Shown: positions 7,284-15,583 of the stretch, in pieces
Position numbering within the stretch: position 1 is the stretch's first letter
Layout: each line of letters begins with the position of its first letter
Source of the DNA: Oscillospiraceae bacterium
Lineage (GTDB): Bacteria; Bacillota; Clostridia; Oscillospirales; Acutalibacteraceae
NCBI GenBank assembly: GCA_031273775.1
Contig: JAISRF010000162.1
Location: 1-17,993 of the forward strand
Direction of reading: 5' to 3'
Length of the DNA stretch: 17,993 nucleotides
Made by a program: the position numbers and the translations under genes
The notes under the pieces: generated by a model
Told to the model about the DNA's origin: nothing
The model's database searches: none
The model's input: only the letters and a program-made list of their open reading frames with translations

Positions 7284-9326
7284 TTAGCCCGCGGCAAGTA
7301 TGCGGTAGGAAATTTCGCGGAAAATCACCATACAGAAATTAGATAACTGTGTCCAAAGATTGAAAAACAAAATGACTAAAAACACGATGACAAGCATACC
7401 GAGTATTGAGCAAAAAATACTGGCCGCGTTGCGTTTGAAACCGTATTGATTAATCTGTCCCATAGCCACAAACATCAAAAACAGCGACCACCCCACGCTG
7501 ATAGAGCGCACTACCGTTATGAAGAAGCCCTCGTTGGCGGACAACACATTGGTTCCGATAAGCTCAAGAACCGCCCCCGCAATGATAGGCAACAAGCAAT
7601 AGCAAAGACTTACCGTGATTTGTTTCAGAGTGCCTTTCCCCTCAAAAAAAGTGGATAGAAGCCAATTACAAAGGGCAAAAAGCACAATCACTCCAACCGT
7701 GGAGCCGAAGACAATAAGCATATTGAAATCTTCAGGATATTCGCTGTTAAAGATATAGCCGTTGTAATTATAATTGAGGCAAGCGATAAAAAACCATATA
7801 ACCGCAAGGACGCCTGCATATGTCAAACTGTACTGGCGGTTGTAGCGCAATTCGCCGAACCCATCAAAGGGATGAAAGAGCGTAAACCCGATATATTTTA
7901 ATTTCCCGCCGTGTTCCCAATCGGATTTGGGAGATGTTCTCTTCTTTTTGCGCAACCGAAGGAAAAGAGCGCCCAAAAGAACCATAAGAACCGCCGCAGC
8001 CGCAATCACGCTGAAATTTTTGCGCAGGGCTTGTGTGCGGTATTTATAAAAAGCGGAAGAGTAACCGATCTTTGAACCGCCCATACGATAGAGCGACATA
8101 GCTGACTTGTAGTCTTTTTTTGCTTCCGCAATTTTTCCCAGCCCAACATGAGCCAACTCATAATTGCTGTTTTGCGCAAGAACCCGCTTCCACAAAACAC
8201 CGGCTTCGTCAAACAGGGCTTTTCGATAAAGCAATACCGCCTCCTGCACCTCGGCGGCAAAATCAGTCCGTTCCAGAATGGTCAGACACCCTGTCTGCTT
8301 ATCCAACACCAACAAATCAACGCCGTTGTATATCAGACTCACCGGTGTTTGAAAAAGCCCCTCCTGCTCGCCCTCGCCGCCGAAAGCATATAAAAGATCG
8401 CCATCCGGCGAATATTGAAAAATTCGTTTTCCGATTGAATCAATCACGGAAATAAAGCCCGATTCGTCCACCGCGATGTCGGTAAAAACATTTTGGACTG
8501 CTTCGTAATCCCCGAAAACGCCGGTATTGGCAAGTACATTCTTACCTCCGGGATTGAGCTTGCACACCATTTCGTTTTTTCGTGACGAAATGCCCCGCAC
8601 CGTGTAAATGAACCCTGACCCGTCGGTGGTTACGCTGTTATATCCGCCCGGTATGTATTTTGAGGTGGCGGCAATCTGTTCATCGGTCATAAAACGCCGC
8701 CAGAACATATCCATCAGCAGCGCAGCGCTCGTTTCAACTTGCACGCTGCCGTAATAGGTAACAAAGTCGCCGTCAGGGGTCATTACCATCAGCCCACGGT
8801 ACTCATTTTCAAGCAGGATGTACAAATACCCCGTCCCGTCGGTGACCACCCGGTGCGGCAAAAAATTCTTTTGGGTTTGGGAAACGTCATTTTCCGGCGC
8901 GGTATAAATTTGAGTGACCTGCCCCCGCATATCCGCACGGAAAATGCATTCTGCGCCGTGATCAACCACAAGCAAGGTCTGCCCGTCCACCCAAAGCCCG
9001 GTCAGTTCGTTCGTTTTATAAGAATTTCCGTCTTTGGAAAAGACGATTTCGCGCTCATACGCATATGCTTTATTCAGCACAACAACACGCGCGTTGCCGG
9101 AATCAAGTACATAAATATGTTCGCCGTCAGCTTGTATATCCGAGGGTTCGCTGAGTGACAGCCCGGCGCCCAATACCTCGCGGACATTGTAGGGGTTTGG
9201 AACGGAAACCGCTTCTTTGGCCGCGTTATAGGTATAACTTTTCCCGTTTGAACCCGCTGTCGCGGGCATCATCAATATTACAAAGAACAGCGCTGTAAAG
9301 CAGAGAATTTTCTTGATTTTTTGCAT
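7284..9326 (-). CDS. NHL-type beta-propeller / TPR-like / Yip1-like membrane protein
   Basis: The protein has 680 residues and an unusual domain order. Residues 1-25 form a signal peptide (KILCFTALFFVILMMPATAG). Residues ~45-350 contain repeated blade-like motifs typical of NHL propellers: PSDIQADGEHIYVLDSGNAR, LWVDGQTLLVVDHG, HRVVTDGTGYLYIL, DIAVDESGFISVIDS and FGGEGEQEGLFQTPVSL. Residues ~355-430 are helical and TPR-like (ALFDEAGVLWKRVLAQNSNY, then YELAHVGLGKIAEAKKDYKS). A membrane span lies at ~439-458, followed by a basic loop (RLRKKKR). Residues ~475-670 carry about five spans (GVLAVIWFFIACLNYNY, MLIVFGSTVGVIVLFALCNW and others) in a Yip1-family-like arrangement. The propeller and TPR part would face outside. 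AGGAGG lies six bases before the ATG and overlaps the stop of the previous gene. Its position between the first permease pair and the DUF5696-type gene suggests it scaffolds or senses the uptake machinery; no biochemical role is known to me. Confidence 0.8.
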   Translation of the reverse strand: MQKIKKILCFTALFFVILMMPATAGSNGKSYTYNAAKEAVSVPNPYNVREVLGAGLSLSEPSDIQADGEHIYVLDSGNARVVVLNKAYAYEREIVFSKDGNSYKTNELTGLWVDGQTLLVVDHGAECIFRADMRGQVTQIYTAPENDVSQTQKNFLPHRVVTDGTGYLYILLENEYRGLMVMTPDGDFVTYYGSVQVETSAALLMDMFWRRFMTDEQIAATSKYIPGGYNSVTTDGSGFIYTVRGISSRKNEMVCKLNPGGKNVLANTGVFGDYEAVQNVFTDIAVDESGFISVIDSIGKRIFQYSPDGDLLYAFGGEGEQEGLFQTPVSLIYNGVDLLVLDKQTGCLTILERTDFAAEVQEAVLLYRKALFDEAGVLWKRVLAQNSNYELAHVGLGKIAEAKKDYKSAMSLYRMGGSKIGYSSAFYKYRTQALRKNFSVIAAAAVLMVLLGALFLRLRKKKRTSPKSDWEHGGKLKYIGFTLFHPFDGFGELRYNRQYSLTYAGVLAVIWFFIACLNYNYNGYIFNSEYPEDFNMLIVFGSTVGVIVLFALCNWLLSTFFEGKGTLKQITVSLCYCLLPIIAGAVLELIGTNVLSANEGFFITVVRSISVGWSLFLMFVAMGQINQYGFKRNAASIFCSILGMLVIVFLVILFFNLWTQLSNFCMVIFREISYRILAAG

Positions 9327-9332
9327 ACTGTT

Positions 9333-9338
9333 CCTCCT
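9333..9338 (-). promoter_or_regulatory. Ribosome binding site of the propeller-Yip1 gene
   Basis: AGGAGG on the minus strand, six bases before the ATG. It overlaps the TAG stop of the preceding permease gene, so the two genes are tightly linked in one transcript. Confidence 0.75.
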
Positions 9339-10182
9339 ATTCTTTGATTCCCGAATGCGCCATTGTTTCCATGACTTTGCTTTGGGAAATGATAAAAACG
9401 ATAATAGGCGGAAGCATCATAACAAGCGCCGCAGCCGAACCCACGCCCGCGCGGGATATTCCCGCTGTCGCGATTTGAGACAGTACAAGGGGCAGCGTTT
9501 TCAACTCCTCGCTGTACACAACGCCGCCGGGTGCCATATTCCACGCCGCCTGAAACTGAAAAATCAGTACGGTGAAGAGTACGGGACGGATATTAGGCAG
9601 GACCAACCGCGCAAAAATGCGAAATTCACCGGCTCCGTCCACCTTGCCTGCCTCCAACATGGAATCCGGCAGGGTGGACAGATATTGAATACACAAAAAC
9701 ACGCCCATTGTATTGGCTAAACTCGGAAGAATAACGGAAGCGTAGGTATTTATCATACCCACCATCGACATCAGAAGATATTGAACCACGCCGGTCACAG
9801 AGGCAGTGAACATCAGCGCGATGGTAATTATCTCACGAATCCAGTTCTTTCCCGGAAAGCTATGCTTGGCGAGAGGATATGCCGCCAAAGTCGCAATGAC
9901 CAAATAAAGCCCGGTACTCGCCAGTGAAACAAAAATACTGTTGAATAAATACCGCTCGAAGGGTACCCAAAGGTTGGAAAGCAAATCCTGCATCTGCTTA
10001 AAATTCCCGAAGGTCGGATTTTGCGGTAAAAGACGAGGCGGAAAAAGAAAAATCTCTTCCAAAGGCTTAAAAGCGGAGCCTACGGCGTAAATCATAGGCA
10101 ACGCCATAAATGTTCCAAACAAAAGCAAAACCAAGCCCAATATAACGGTTCCCAAAATGGAATGATTTATCTTTTTGGCCAA
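9337..10182 (-). CDS. Carbohydrate ABC transporter permease, MalG type (first pair), TTG start
   Basis: This is a 281-residue CUT1-like sugar ABC permease in the cytoplasmic membrane. Its first span is near residues 10-35 (VILGLVLLLFGTFMALPMIY), and the extracellular segment (PPRLLPQNPTFGNFKQM) is typical of MalG proteins. The coupling loop lies at ~174-198 (MLEAGKVDGAGEFRIFARLV); the usual EAA is here EAG. The C-terminus (METMAHSGIKE) fits the family. Translation appears to start at TTG: AAGGAG lies nine bases upstream, an in-frame TAA lies just before it, and the next ATG would fall inside the first membrane span. It follows the MalF-type partner after 45 bases without a terminator. The substrate is unknown. 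Confidence 0.92.
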   Translation of the reverse strand: MAKKINHSILGTVILGLVLLLFGTFMALPMIYAVGSAFKPLEEIFLFPPRLLPQNPTFGNFKQMQDLLSNLWVPFERYLFNSIFVSLASTGLYLVIATLAAYPLAKHSFPGKNWIREIITIALMFTASVTGVVQYLLMSMVGMINTYASVILPSLANTMGVFLCIQYLSTLPDSMLEAGKVDGAGEFRIFARLVLPNIRPVLFTVLIFQFQAAWNMAPGGVVYSEELKTLPLVLSQIATAGISRAGVGSAAALVMMLPPIIVFIISQSKVMETMAHSGIKE

Positions 10183-10191
10183 TCCATCCGT

Positions 10192-10197
10192 CTCCTT
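10192..10197 (-). promoter_or_regulatory. Ribosome binding site supporting a TTG start
   Basis: The minus strand reads AAGGAG, nine bases before TTG. An in-frame stop immediately upstream excludes a longer frame, so this site decides the start of the MalG-type permease. Confidence 0.7.
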
Positions 10198-10227
10198 TTA
10201 TAAGCAATCATCCGGTAAAGTCCAAAA

Positions 10228-11136
10228 TTACCAACGCAGCAAGCGGAAGATGAGACGCTTGGAGAAATACACCAGCAAAAAAAGGATAACCGCAATTGCC
10301 GAGGCATAGCCCATTTCATAGCGCACCGAACCATAATCTGTCATATGGTTGACTATGGTCAGTGTTGAGGCCTGAATGCTCATATGACCTCCGGTCAATT
10401 CATCGGTTACGGCTCCCACAGAAAAAGTATTGGCAATCAGCATGACCGCGCCAAACAACAGCATCGGTTTCATATTCGGAATTGTAACATACCAAAGTTC
10501 CCCAAAACGGTTTCGTACGCCGTCTATGGCCGCCGCTTCATACTGCGATCTGTCCACCGATTGAAAGCCCGCTATGAAAGCCAGAAAACTCGCGCCCAGC
10601 GATGTCCAAAACTGCACTAATATGACGACAACCATTGCCGTACCCACGTTTGTCAGCCAAAGCACAGGCTCATTTATAAATCCCATTCGCATTAAAAAGC
10701 CGTTTATAAATCCATAGGCGTCACCGCTGAAGAGAAATTTCCAAATAAAATAAACATTGCCGGAAATAGAGGGCGCGTAAAAAATAAAAGTAATGATAAC
10801 GCGCGCCTTATTGGGCATTTCATTTATAAGCCAAGCTAATAAGAACGCAACAAGATATCCTATCGGTCCGTTGACAAAGGTGAGTATCATCGTGTTTTTT
10901 ACCGCTGTCAGGAAGACCTCGTCCTCTAAAAACAGGCGTTTGTAATTATCAAACCCCGTTATTTGGGGCAATTGCAGCATATTAAAATCGGTAAAGCTGA
11001 GAAGGACGGCAGCCAAAACAGGCAGCACAGTAAAGAAAAGGAAGGCGACCAAAAAAGGCGTCATCATCACATAGCTGATATAGCTTTTCCGCATACGGTA
11101 ACCGAGCTTTAGTTTGTAATCCACCGCCTGTTTCAT
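10228..11136 (-). CDS. Carbohydrate ABC transporter permease, MalF type (first pair)
   Basis: This is a 302-residue CUT1-like sugar ABC permease and the partner of the MalG-type subunit that follows. The first span is near residues 22-48 (MMTPFLVAFLFFTVLPVLAA). The outside segment ITGFDNYKRLF and the next span (NTMILTFVNGPIGYLVAFLL) follow family order. The coupling loop is at ~199-224 (YEAAAIDGVRNRFGELWYVT, ending IPNMKP). Its ATG overlaps the TGA of the preceding binding-protein fusion (ATGA), with GGAGG ten bases upstream inside that gene. This is strong evidence of translational coupling and suggests the two products are made in step and work together. Confidence 0.94.
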   Translation of the reverse strand: MKQAVDYKLKLGYRMRKSYISYVMMTPFLVAFLFFTVLPVLAAVLLSFTDFNMLQLPQITGFDNYKRLFLEDEVFLTAVKNTMILTFVNGPIGYLVAFLLAWLINEMPNKARVIITFIFYAPSISGNVYFIWKFLFSGDAYGFINGFLMRMGFINEPVLWLTNVGTAMVVVILVQFWTSLGASFLAFIAGFQSVDRSQYEAAAIDGVRNRFGELWYVTIPNMKPMLLFGAVMLIANTFSVGAVTDELTGGHMSIQASTLTIVNHMTDYGSVRYEMGYASAIAVILFLLVYFSKRLIFRLLRW

Positions 11137-13931
11137 GAATTGGCTTCCTCCATACTTCCGGTAAATCCAAATTCCCGGCGCTTTCTTTCCAGTTCTATGT
11201 CAACCGCTTCGTCCCATTTGATGAGTTCCTCTCGGACGATGGCGCCGCTTTGGGTAACTGCAATCACCATCGCGTTGTTTAGTGCCTTCCCGGTATAGTA
11301 GCTGCCGGGTATATGAACAAAGCTGTCGCTGGACCGGCGCTGTAATTCAAGCAGATCAAGCTGTCTTGTGTTCCATGACAGTTGGCGTATCGCTTCCAAA
11401 TTGGCCGTTGCGTACCGCCCGGAAGAACCCAAAACCGCTTCCTGCTGCAAGCCAAAGTTCCGCTGTACCACGGCTGACGTCCACCAGCTTAAAAAATCCC
11501 AGCCCGCATCCTGCTTGTTTGAGGTTTTGAAAATAACCGCCGCCGTACTGGTCATCAGCTGCGCATTGTTGATGCTCCCGTCCGCTTTTATAACTCCGGG
11601 AATCGGCGTCATTTCCCACAGCCCCGCGATTTCCGGCGCACCCGCTTGGAGCAGGTTATAATTGACATAAGGCGCAAGAGCGATGGGCATTTCTCCGGTT
11701 CTGAACCGATTCATAAAATCGTATTCGGTTGGCACACCGTAATCCCGATATAAAGAAACAGCAAAATCAAAGGCGTCAAGCGCCTGCGGAGCAGTCAGGT
11801 CGGTTTCAAGCAAATCCTTAGTGTAAAGAAAGCCGCCCATTTGGGTCAGCAGTATGGTAAAAATACTGTTGAGCGCGCCCGCGTTGTTAAGATTTCCCAC
11901 TCCAACCGTCAAATAGTTTCTTTGCAAAACCGGAAAAATCTTTTCGGTGAATTCATCCCATGTTGCGGGGATTTCCAAATTCAGTTCATTAAGGATATCG
12001 GTGCGTACAAACATCATTTCAAAAGATTGGGTTTCCGGTAGGGCATAAACCCCTTTGCCGTACGAATACGGTTTTATGGCTTGCGGGGAGAACCTCGGCA
12101 CAACCTTACCGTAATCCGGATACGCGCTCAAATCCACAAGCGCGTCACGCATGGCAAAATTTATAACCTCGGTTTCTGCGCGTCCCAATGCCACATCCGG
12201 CCCCTTGCCGGCCAAAATCGCCTGTAAGACCGAGCCGGCAACCAACTGCAAATTCACCGGCCGCCCATATTCGGAGACAAAGCCGTTATTGATTAAATCC
12301 CGCAGGATTTGCATTTGGTCGCGCCCCGAGCTTATCCAAACAGTCAATGGCTGTGTTTGACCGGCATTCGGCACACTGCCGCTGTAATTCGAAAAAAAAG
12401 AAGCGATAAACCGCCCCAAGCGGTGCTTTGCCATCATCCAAAAATCGGCTTGCCGCACCTGTGACGGATTCTCAGGTGATGAAAAGGTGAAGGAATCAAG
12501 CAGCAGAGGCTGCTCGCGGAGCCGCATCGCAAGGGAGGCCATAGAGGAAACGTTGGACTTCATCCGTCCCAAACGTCCGCCATCCGTGATGGTTCTTAGG
12601 TTATCCGACATATCTTTGAGCTGGCGGGAAGTATCCCGCAGTATGTAAGACTGACCCACAGCGCCCACTAAACGCGACAGCTCTTGTTCCTGCTCATCAA
12701 TGCCCAATGCAATATCAAGAAGCTCGTCCTTTAAGCCCGGAATTTCAATGTCCAATGAATAATCACGGTATATATCCGGAGTGGTTCCCGTAATCATAAC
12801 AATATGACGGTAAAGTGTGTTCAGGCGGGACACCGTGCCGTTAATCCCCGCCAGCAGATCTGCCGCAGGCCCTAAGGTGTTTTCCAGAAACAATGTGTTG
12901 CCGCCGGATTCCAGCCAAACCATTACCGGCTCGCTTGTCTGCCATGAATCCGCATAGGGGAAAGCGATGGCCTCCGCTTCGGTATATGGTACCGCGCCGT
13001 TGATATATAACCGGCGGTAGGAGGTCAGTCCCTGCTGGTAGCTTTGTTTATATCGAAAAGTCAGAGCGTAAAGACCCGCCTTGGGAACGGTTACCGCCCA
13101 TTCCACCCGGTCTCCGGCATATTTCCAGTTGGAGCCGCCCATCGTGTTCAGCCGCAGCTTGTGAATATCATAAGGTGTGGTCAAGGGACTGCTCATATCG
13201 CCGACCGCTGTGACCGAAATGGTGTTTGCCGAGACAAATCGCTCCGCTTCCACCGGCGTCAAAGCTTCGCCCTGATATACCTCGCCATGCGGCAAAAGAT
13301 ATTCTTCCTTGGAGGGCGGCGGTTCCCATGCGTACAGCCGCAGCTTTTCGATTGCAAATTCGCCGTCCGCGCGTTTCAAAAGGAGGGTGTGTTCGCCGGC
13401 TGTCAGATGCAGCTCATACGGATGTGTTAACACACCCTGACGGTCGCAAAGTGTGTAGAAATGACCGGTTTTATCCGCTTCGGCCGCCGTGCGGTTATCA
13501 TTTCCGTCCGCGTCCGCTGTAATCTTTCCGGCAAGCCAATATCGGGGGAGGGCTATCTGCCGCACGTCCCCGAAGGGAATTTCTCCGTCTAAAAACAGAC
13601 TCATCAAATGTTCGCTGCTGCCTGAATCCAATGAACGATAGATAAAAGAAAGGGCATACCAGCCGTCGTCAGGTACCAAAAAATGCCATATAAGATTCGC
13701 GTTTTTATCGAACCCCGGGTCTCCTTCTAATGGTATGATATCTGCCTTAGGGGTACGGATAATACCGCCCTCTTTGATGACATATGCCTCATAATCTGAG
13801 CTTTCGGCAAGACTGACGGCTGTTTCCTGAGCCGTCTCGGCGCTCACGGAAGGAGTCGAATGAAAAATGAATGCCGTCGAAAACAGAAGACACATAAGCA
13901 ATATGCTTGCCAATAAACGCTTATTTCGCAT
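11133..13931 (-). CDS. Carbohydrate-binding-like / extracellular solute-binding fusion protein
   Basis: The protein has 932 residues, about twice the usual length of a sugar-binding protein. Residues 1-31 are a signal peptide (MRNKRLLASILLMCLLFS, cleavage near VSA). No lipobox is seen, which is odd for a Gram-positive binding protein. Residues ~45-203 and ~212-370 are two related beta-sandwich-like modules, each with a signature such as GWYALSFIYRS or GLYALTFRYKQSY followed by LFLDGEIPF or LYINGAVPY, as in carbohydrate-binding modules. Residues ~395-475 are helical and possibly coiled coil. Residues ~525-925 form a family-1-type solute-binding domain (LTVWISSGRDQMQILRDLIN, LAGKGPDVALGRAE, GVYALPETQSFEMMFVRTDI, WDFLSWWTS). 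The start has GGAG eight bases upstream. It is coupled by ATGA overlap to the MalF-type permease, so it is the likely receptor of the first permease pair. The sandwich modules may hold polymer or wall glycan near the transporter; this is inference. Confidence 0.88.
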   Translation of the reverse strand: MRNKRLLASILLMCLLFSTAFIFHSTPSVSAETAQETAVSLAESSDYEAYVIKEGGIIRTPKADIIPLEGDPGFDKNANLIWHFLVPDDGWYALSFIYRSLDSGSSEHLMSLFLDGEIPFGDVRQIALPRYWLAGKITADADGNDNRTAAEADKTGHFYTLCDRQGVLTHPYELHLTAGEHTLLLKRADGEFAIEKLRLYAWEPPPSKEEYLLPHGEVYQGEALTPVEAERFVSANTISVTAVGDMSSPLTTPYDIHKLRLNTMGGSNWKYAGDRVEWAVTVPKAGLYALTFRYKQSYQQGLTSYRRLYINGAVPYTEAEAIAFPYADSWQTSEPVMVWLESGGNTLFLENTLGPAADLLAGINGTVSRLNTLYRHIVMITGTTPDIYRDYSLDIEIPGLKDELLDIALGIDEQEQELSRLVGAVGQSYILRDTSRQLKDMSDNLRTITDGGRLGRMKSNVSSMASLAMRLREQPLLLDSFTFSSPENPSQVRQADFWMMAKHRLGRFIASFFSNYSGSVPNAGQTQPLTVWISSGRDQMQILRDLINNGFVSEYGRPVNLQLVAGSVLQAILAGKGPDVALGRAETEVINFAMRDALVDLSAYPDYGKVVPRFSPQAIKPYSYGKGVYALPETQSFEMMFVRTDILNELNLEIPATWDEFTEKIFPVLQRNYLTVGVGNLNNAGALNSIFTILLTQMGGFLYTKDLLETDLTAPQALDAFDFAVSLYRDYGVPTEYDFMNRFRTGEMPIALAPYVNYNLLQAGAPEIAGLWEMTPIPGVIKADGSINNAQLMTSTAAVIFKTSNKQDAGWDFLSWWTSAVVQRNFGLQQEAVLGSSGRYATANLEAIRQLSWNTRQLDLLELQRRSSDSFVHIPGSYYTGKALNNAMVIAVTQSGAIVREELIKWDEAVDIELERKRREFGFTGSMEEANS

Positions 13932-13968
13932 ATCTTTTTCTCCAATCCGCCCGTTTTTGCGTACAAGG

Positions 13969-15573
13969 TCAGCGCTTCAGACCGACACTGATTTCATATT
14001 CCTTAATAAGGGCGTTAAGCGGTCCGTTCAATTCGCTGATGGCGGCGGGCACAGTTTTGGTGCTTGTGGAACGGTAAAGCGGCAGCAAATAGGTGTTGCG
14101 CAGATTATCCAGTCCCGCTATACCGGTCGAATCCAACAGCGTTCCGCCTTTCAGATATGCCGTATCCTGATATTTTATTGCGCGGAACACCTGTTTTTCC
14201 TCGTCGGTCATATAATTGGTCAATGCGCCGAATTCGCCTTGGCTTTTTCCGATTCTTGTACCGATTTTGGTGACCAGCCGCAGAAATTCCAACGCACCGG
14301 TTTGATTAACGGACTTGGACGAGGTCGCAAATCCGTCCGCATAAGAAGCGTTTTGGCCGCGCGGCAGTGTTTCGCCAATCATATCCTCAGCGGGAATCGG
14401 CGCCAAACCAAAGGCGCTTTTGCTTCCGATTCGCTTCACATCGTCCATGATTTGTCCGTATTCTTTTCCGTTTGTTATCAGCATTGCGTCTTTCCCGGCG
14501 GGGAAAGTGGTGCGGAAATTGTCCATTTGCTTGTCGGACGGACGCGCCGCTTTTTGGGTTTGATAGAGATCGATGCGCGCGCTCAGCCATTTCTGATAAT
14601 TGGGGTCGTTAATCATACTGGTGACCGAACGGTTCGGATTAAGAATCATCCACGGAAAACCTGTGGGGTACAGTCCCGTCCCGGAGAACCCATATTCATC
14701 ACCTGCAGCCGAGGTTAAATTTTTGGCCGTTTTGACAAACTGGGTGAAATTCCATGTACCGCTTGTGTAATGCGCGAGCGGCGTTTTTTCCCCCGCCTCT
14801 TCAAATTTTGTTTTGTTATACATCACAACTCGATTCGGCATAGCCGTGGGTTGGCTGTAAATCCCGTAAATCTTCCCATCAACGGCATATTCTCTCATAT
14901 GTTCCATTCCGTAATCGGGGTCGGTTAGATCCAATTTGTCATCCAAGGCGGCCACCAGATTGCTGTTTGCCCACCTAGGATGAACCGCATATCTGAAAAC
15001 ATCCGGTCCCTCTCCCGACGTTACGGATGTAATCAGATGGTTGGTGAAAGAATCCCAATCAACCATTTCGATTTTAACATCAACGCCATATACCTCTTTC
15101 CACACCATCATAGCGTGATAAACGGGAGTGGGACTGAGGTCGGTGCTTTCCTTTTGAATAAAATCCCAATCGGTGTTGGTCATATACGTGATGGCCGCCT
15201 GCTTTTTGGTGAGTGGCGGCAGATAAATGCCGTCCGCGTATTTTGATCCCGTTGCTTTTATTGTATATTTGGCAGTCTCCGGCACCGATGCGCCGCCGTT
15301 GCCTTTGCTTGTTTCGCCCGCCGCGCTGCCGCCAACCGCAACATCGGAAGCATCGGATCCGGATAACCCTTGATCAGCTGATTCGCCGCCCTGTCCGTCG
15401 TCCTGCCCGCCGTCCGAACCGTTCTCAAGGCTTGAATCAGAGGAATCTGAGGCACTGTCCTTTGGCGTTTTGCCGCAGCCCGAAATAAAGGATAGAGAAA
15501 CGAAGAGACACAAAACGATTGCGATGAATGACGTTGTCTTTTTCAAACTGATTACCTGCTTTCTGCTCATCAT
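13969..15573 (-). CDS. Extracellular solute-binding lipoprotein (sugar ABC transporter)
   Basis: This is a family-1-type binding protein that would capture a sugar outside the cell for ABC import. The signal peptide carries a lipobox, FISGC (Cys33 with this start), so the mature protein is lipid-anchored. About 65 residues rich in Ser, Gly, Asp and Glu follow as a flexible tether (SASDSSDSSLENGSDGGQDD). The binding domain then shows VKIEMVDWDSFTNHLITSV, SGEGPDVFRY, GKIYGIYSQP, NRVVMYNKTKFEEAG and WNFTQFVKTAKNLTSA, all typical of the family. The start is uncertain. An ATG pair at 15573/15570 lacks a clear ribosome binding site. A TTG at 15594 would overlap the mannosidase gene. A TTG at 15546 has AGG upstream and gives a compact lipoprotein signal. 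It follows the GH38 gene almost without a gap and precedes the fusion binding protein by 37 bases; which permease pair it serves is not shown. Confidence 0.9.
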   Translation of the reverse strand: MMSRKQVISLKKTTSFIAIVLCLFVSLSFISGCGKTPKDSASDSSDSSLENGSDGGQDDGQGGESADQGLSGSDASDVAVGGSAAGETSKGNGGASVPETAKYTIKATGSKYADGIYLPPLTKKQAAITYMTNTDWDFIQKESTDLSPTPVYHAMMVWKEVYGVDVKIEMVDWDSFTNHLITSVTSGEGPDVFRYAVHPRWANSNLVAALDDKLDLTDPDYGMEHMREYAVDGKIYGIYSQPTAMPNRVVMYNKTKFEEAGEKTPLAHYTSGTWNFTQFVKTAKNLTSAAGDEYGFSGTGLYPTGFPWMILNPNRSVTSMINDPNYQKWLSARIDLYQTQKAARPSDKQMDNFRTTFPAGKDAMLITNGKEYGQIMDDVKRIGSKSAFGLAPIPAEDMIGETLPRGQNASYADGFATSSKSVNQTGALEFLRLVTKIGTRIGKSQGEFGALTNYMTDEEKQVFRAIKYQDTAYLKGGTLLDSTGIAGLDNLRNTYLLPLYRSTSTKTVPAAISELNGPLNALIKEYEISVGLKR

Positions 15574-15583
15574 AATTTTGATA

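Noticed and set aside
7256..7297. Longer N-terminus for the DUF5696-type protein
   Set aside because: It would place 14 polar residues before an otherwise regular signal peptide and overlap the preceding gene.
9278..9544. Minus-strand open frame of 88 codons overlapping the junction of the first MalG-type permease and the propeller-Yip1 gene
   Set aside because: It lies in another frame of two well-supported genes and has no recognisable features.
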